The translations under genes were made by a program, and so were the position numbers. A stretch of 29,468 nt of DNA from CAZLQG01 sp964561655 (GTDB lineage Bacteria > Patescibacteriota > Doudnabacteria > UBA920): NCBI GenBank assembly GCA_964561655.1, contig CAZLQG010000006.1:1-29468 (forward strand), given 5' to 3'. Under the pieces are notes generated by a model. That model saw only the letters and a list, made by a program, of their open reading frames with translations, was not told the DNA's origin and did not search any database. Of this stretch, positions 29,021-29,468 are shown one piece after another; positions within the stretch are counted from its first letter, which is position 1, and each line of letters starts with the position of its first letter.

Positions 29021-29029
29021 TGGTATAAT
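29021..29029 (+). promoter_or_regulatory. Extended -10 promoter for mreB
   Basis: TGGTATAAT, 42 bases before the mreB ATG, in the divergent gap with the PEGA gene. Confidence 0.55.
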
Positions 29030-29070
29030 AATTTAACGTTAGGCAGTTTATTACTTACTATTTTTTAGAG

Positions 29071-29468
29071 ATGTTTGAAACTAAGATCGGCATAGATTTA
29101 GGTACGACCAATACTTTGGTTTTTGTGCCCAAGCGGGGGATTATTATCAATGAGCCTACGGTGGTGGCTATTACCTTGGATGACAATAAAATTTTAGCCG
29201 TGGGACAAGAGGCCAAGGAGATGCTCGGGCGAACCCCTGAAACCATAGTGGCCAGCCGGCCGATGAAAGACGGGGTGATTGCCGACTACCGTGTGACCGA
29301 GGCAATGCTTAGGTATTTTATCAACAAGGCTTTGGGCAACATTCGTTTTTTTAGGCCCGAGGTAATGGTTAGCGTGCCCGGTGCCATTACTTCCACGGAA
29401 AGAAGGGCTGTTATTGATGCTGCGCGCGCGGCCGGGGCAAAAAACGCTTACGTAATTAAAGAGACCGT
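29071..29468 (+). CDS. mreB: Rod shape-determining protein MreB (3' end outside window)
   Basis: The first 132 residues of an actin-like cell-shape protein are present; the reading frame runs off the window. TKIGIDLGTTNTLVFVPKRG is the phosphate-1 motif with the conserved Asp, followed by the family blocks INEPTVVAI, VGQEAKEMLGRTPETI, RPMKDGVIADYRVTEAMLRY, and VSVPGAITSTERRAV, VIDAARAAGAKNAYVIKE. MreB polymerises under the cytoplasmic membrane and guides cell-wall synthesis. In many bacteria mreC, mreD and pbp2 follow; whether they do here cannot be seen. The start at 29071 gives the typical N-terminus. Confidence 0.96.
   Translation, partial: MFETKIGIDLGTTNTLVFVPKRGIIINEPTVVAITLDDNKILAVGQEAKEMLGRTPETIVASRPMKDGVIADYRVTEAMLRYFINKALGNIRFFRPEVMVSVPGAITSTERRAVIDAARAAGAKNAYVIKET

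Overview
The window reads as a chromosomal segment of a small-genome bacterium of the Candidate Phyla Radiation (Patescibacteria, most likely a Parcubacteria-type lineage). Reasons: short, tightly packed genes; many small membrane or exported proteins of unknown function; a PEGA-domain protein next to mreB; a stand-alone VirD4/TraG-like ATPase; a compact set of glycolysis and pentose-phosphate genes; few recognisable Shine-Dalgarno sites; and many short palindromic repeats at gene edges. UGA ends several genes, so the recoded (UGA = Gly) table of some CPR lineages does not apply. This assignment is an inference from gene content. No tRNA, rRNA or CRISPR array was seen. All genes lie on the + strand except the PEGA-domain gene (27672-28970). 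No gene-free stretch exceeds 300 bases.

Layout. (1) 1-4350, accessory left end: the tail of an Excalibur-domain protein, an AT-rich PD-(D/E)XK nuclease-like gene, small membrane proteins, a membrane-anchored HEXXH protein, a methyltransferase and an anchored extracytoplasmic protein. These are separated by related hairpin repeats and a perfect 34-bp palindrome. (2) 4407-5299: two adjacent zinc-metallopeptidase genes (YgjP-like and a small HExxHxxGxxE zincin). (3) 5486-10589: a small unknown protein, a large membrane-anchored VirD4/TraG-like ATPase, two unknown proteins and a tandem GtrA-like membrane protein. (4) 10747-14730: dnaX, a large anchored protein of unknown function and ruvX. (5) 14835-25139, carbon metabolism: a GalT-family gene, tpiA, rpiB, an rpe-like gene, a type IV pilin-like gene, a PfkB sugar kinase, a small membrane protein, gap, pgk, eno and gpmI. 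(6) 25139-27459: recJ and rnhA. (7) 27672-29468: the divergent PEGA-domain gene and the start of mreB, which runs off the window.

How the genes fit together. TpiA, GAPDH, PGK, enolase and GpmI cover glycolysis from triose phosphates to phosphoenolpyruvate in one nearly continuous block; RpiB and the Rpe-like protein link it to pentose phosphates. Pyruvate kinase, aldolase and glucose-6-phosphate isomerase are not in the window, and no classical phosphofructokinase is present. DnaX, RuvX, RecJ and RNase HI are replication and repair functions interleaved with metabolism. The pilin and the VirD4-like ATPase would act at the envelope.

The most unusual layer is repetitive. Several distinct palindromic families sit exactly at start and stop codons: two related hairpin elements end just before the ATPase gene and ruvX; two different MITE-like elements bracket rnhA to the base; a hairpin lies between a fossil-like tpiA start and the real one; and a pair of hairpins is translated in frame inside recJ, much like the palindromic elements known inside Rickettsia genes. 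A consistent extended -10 motif (TGnTATAAT or close) precedes many transcription units.
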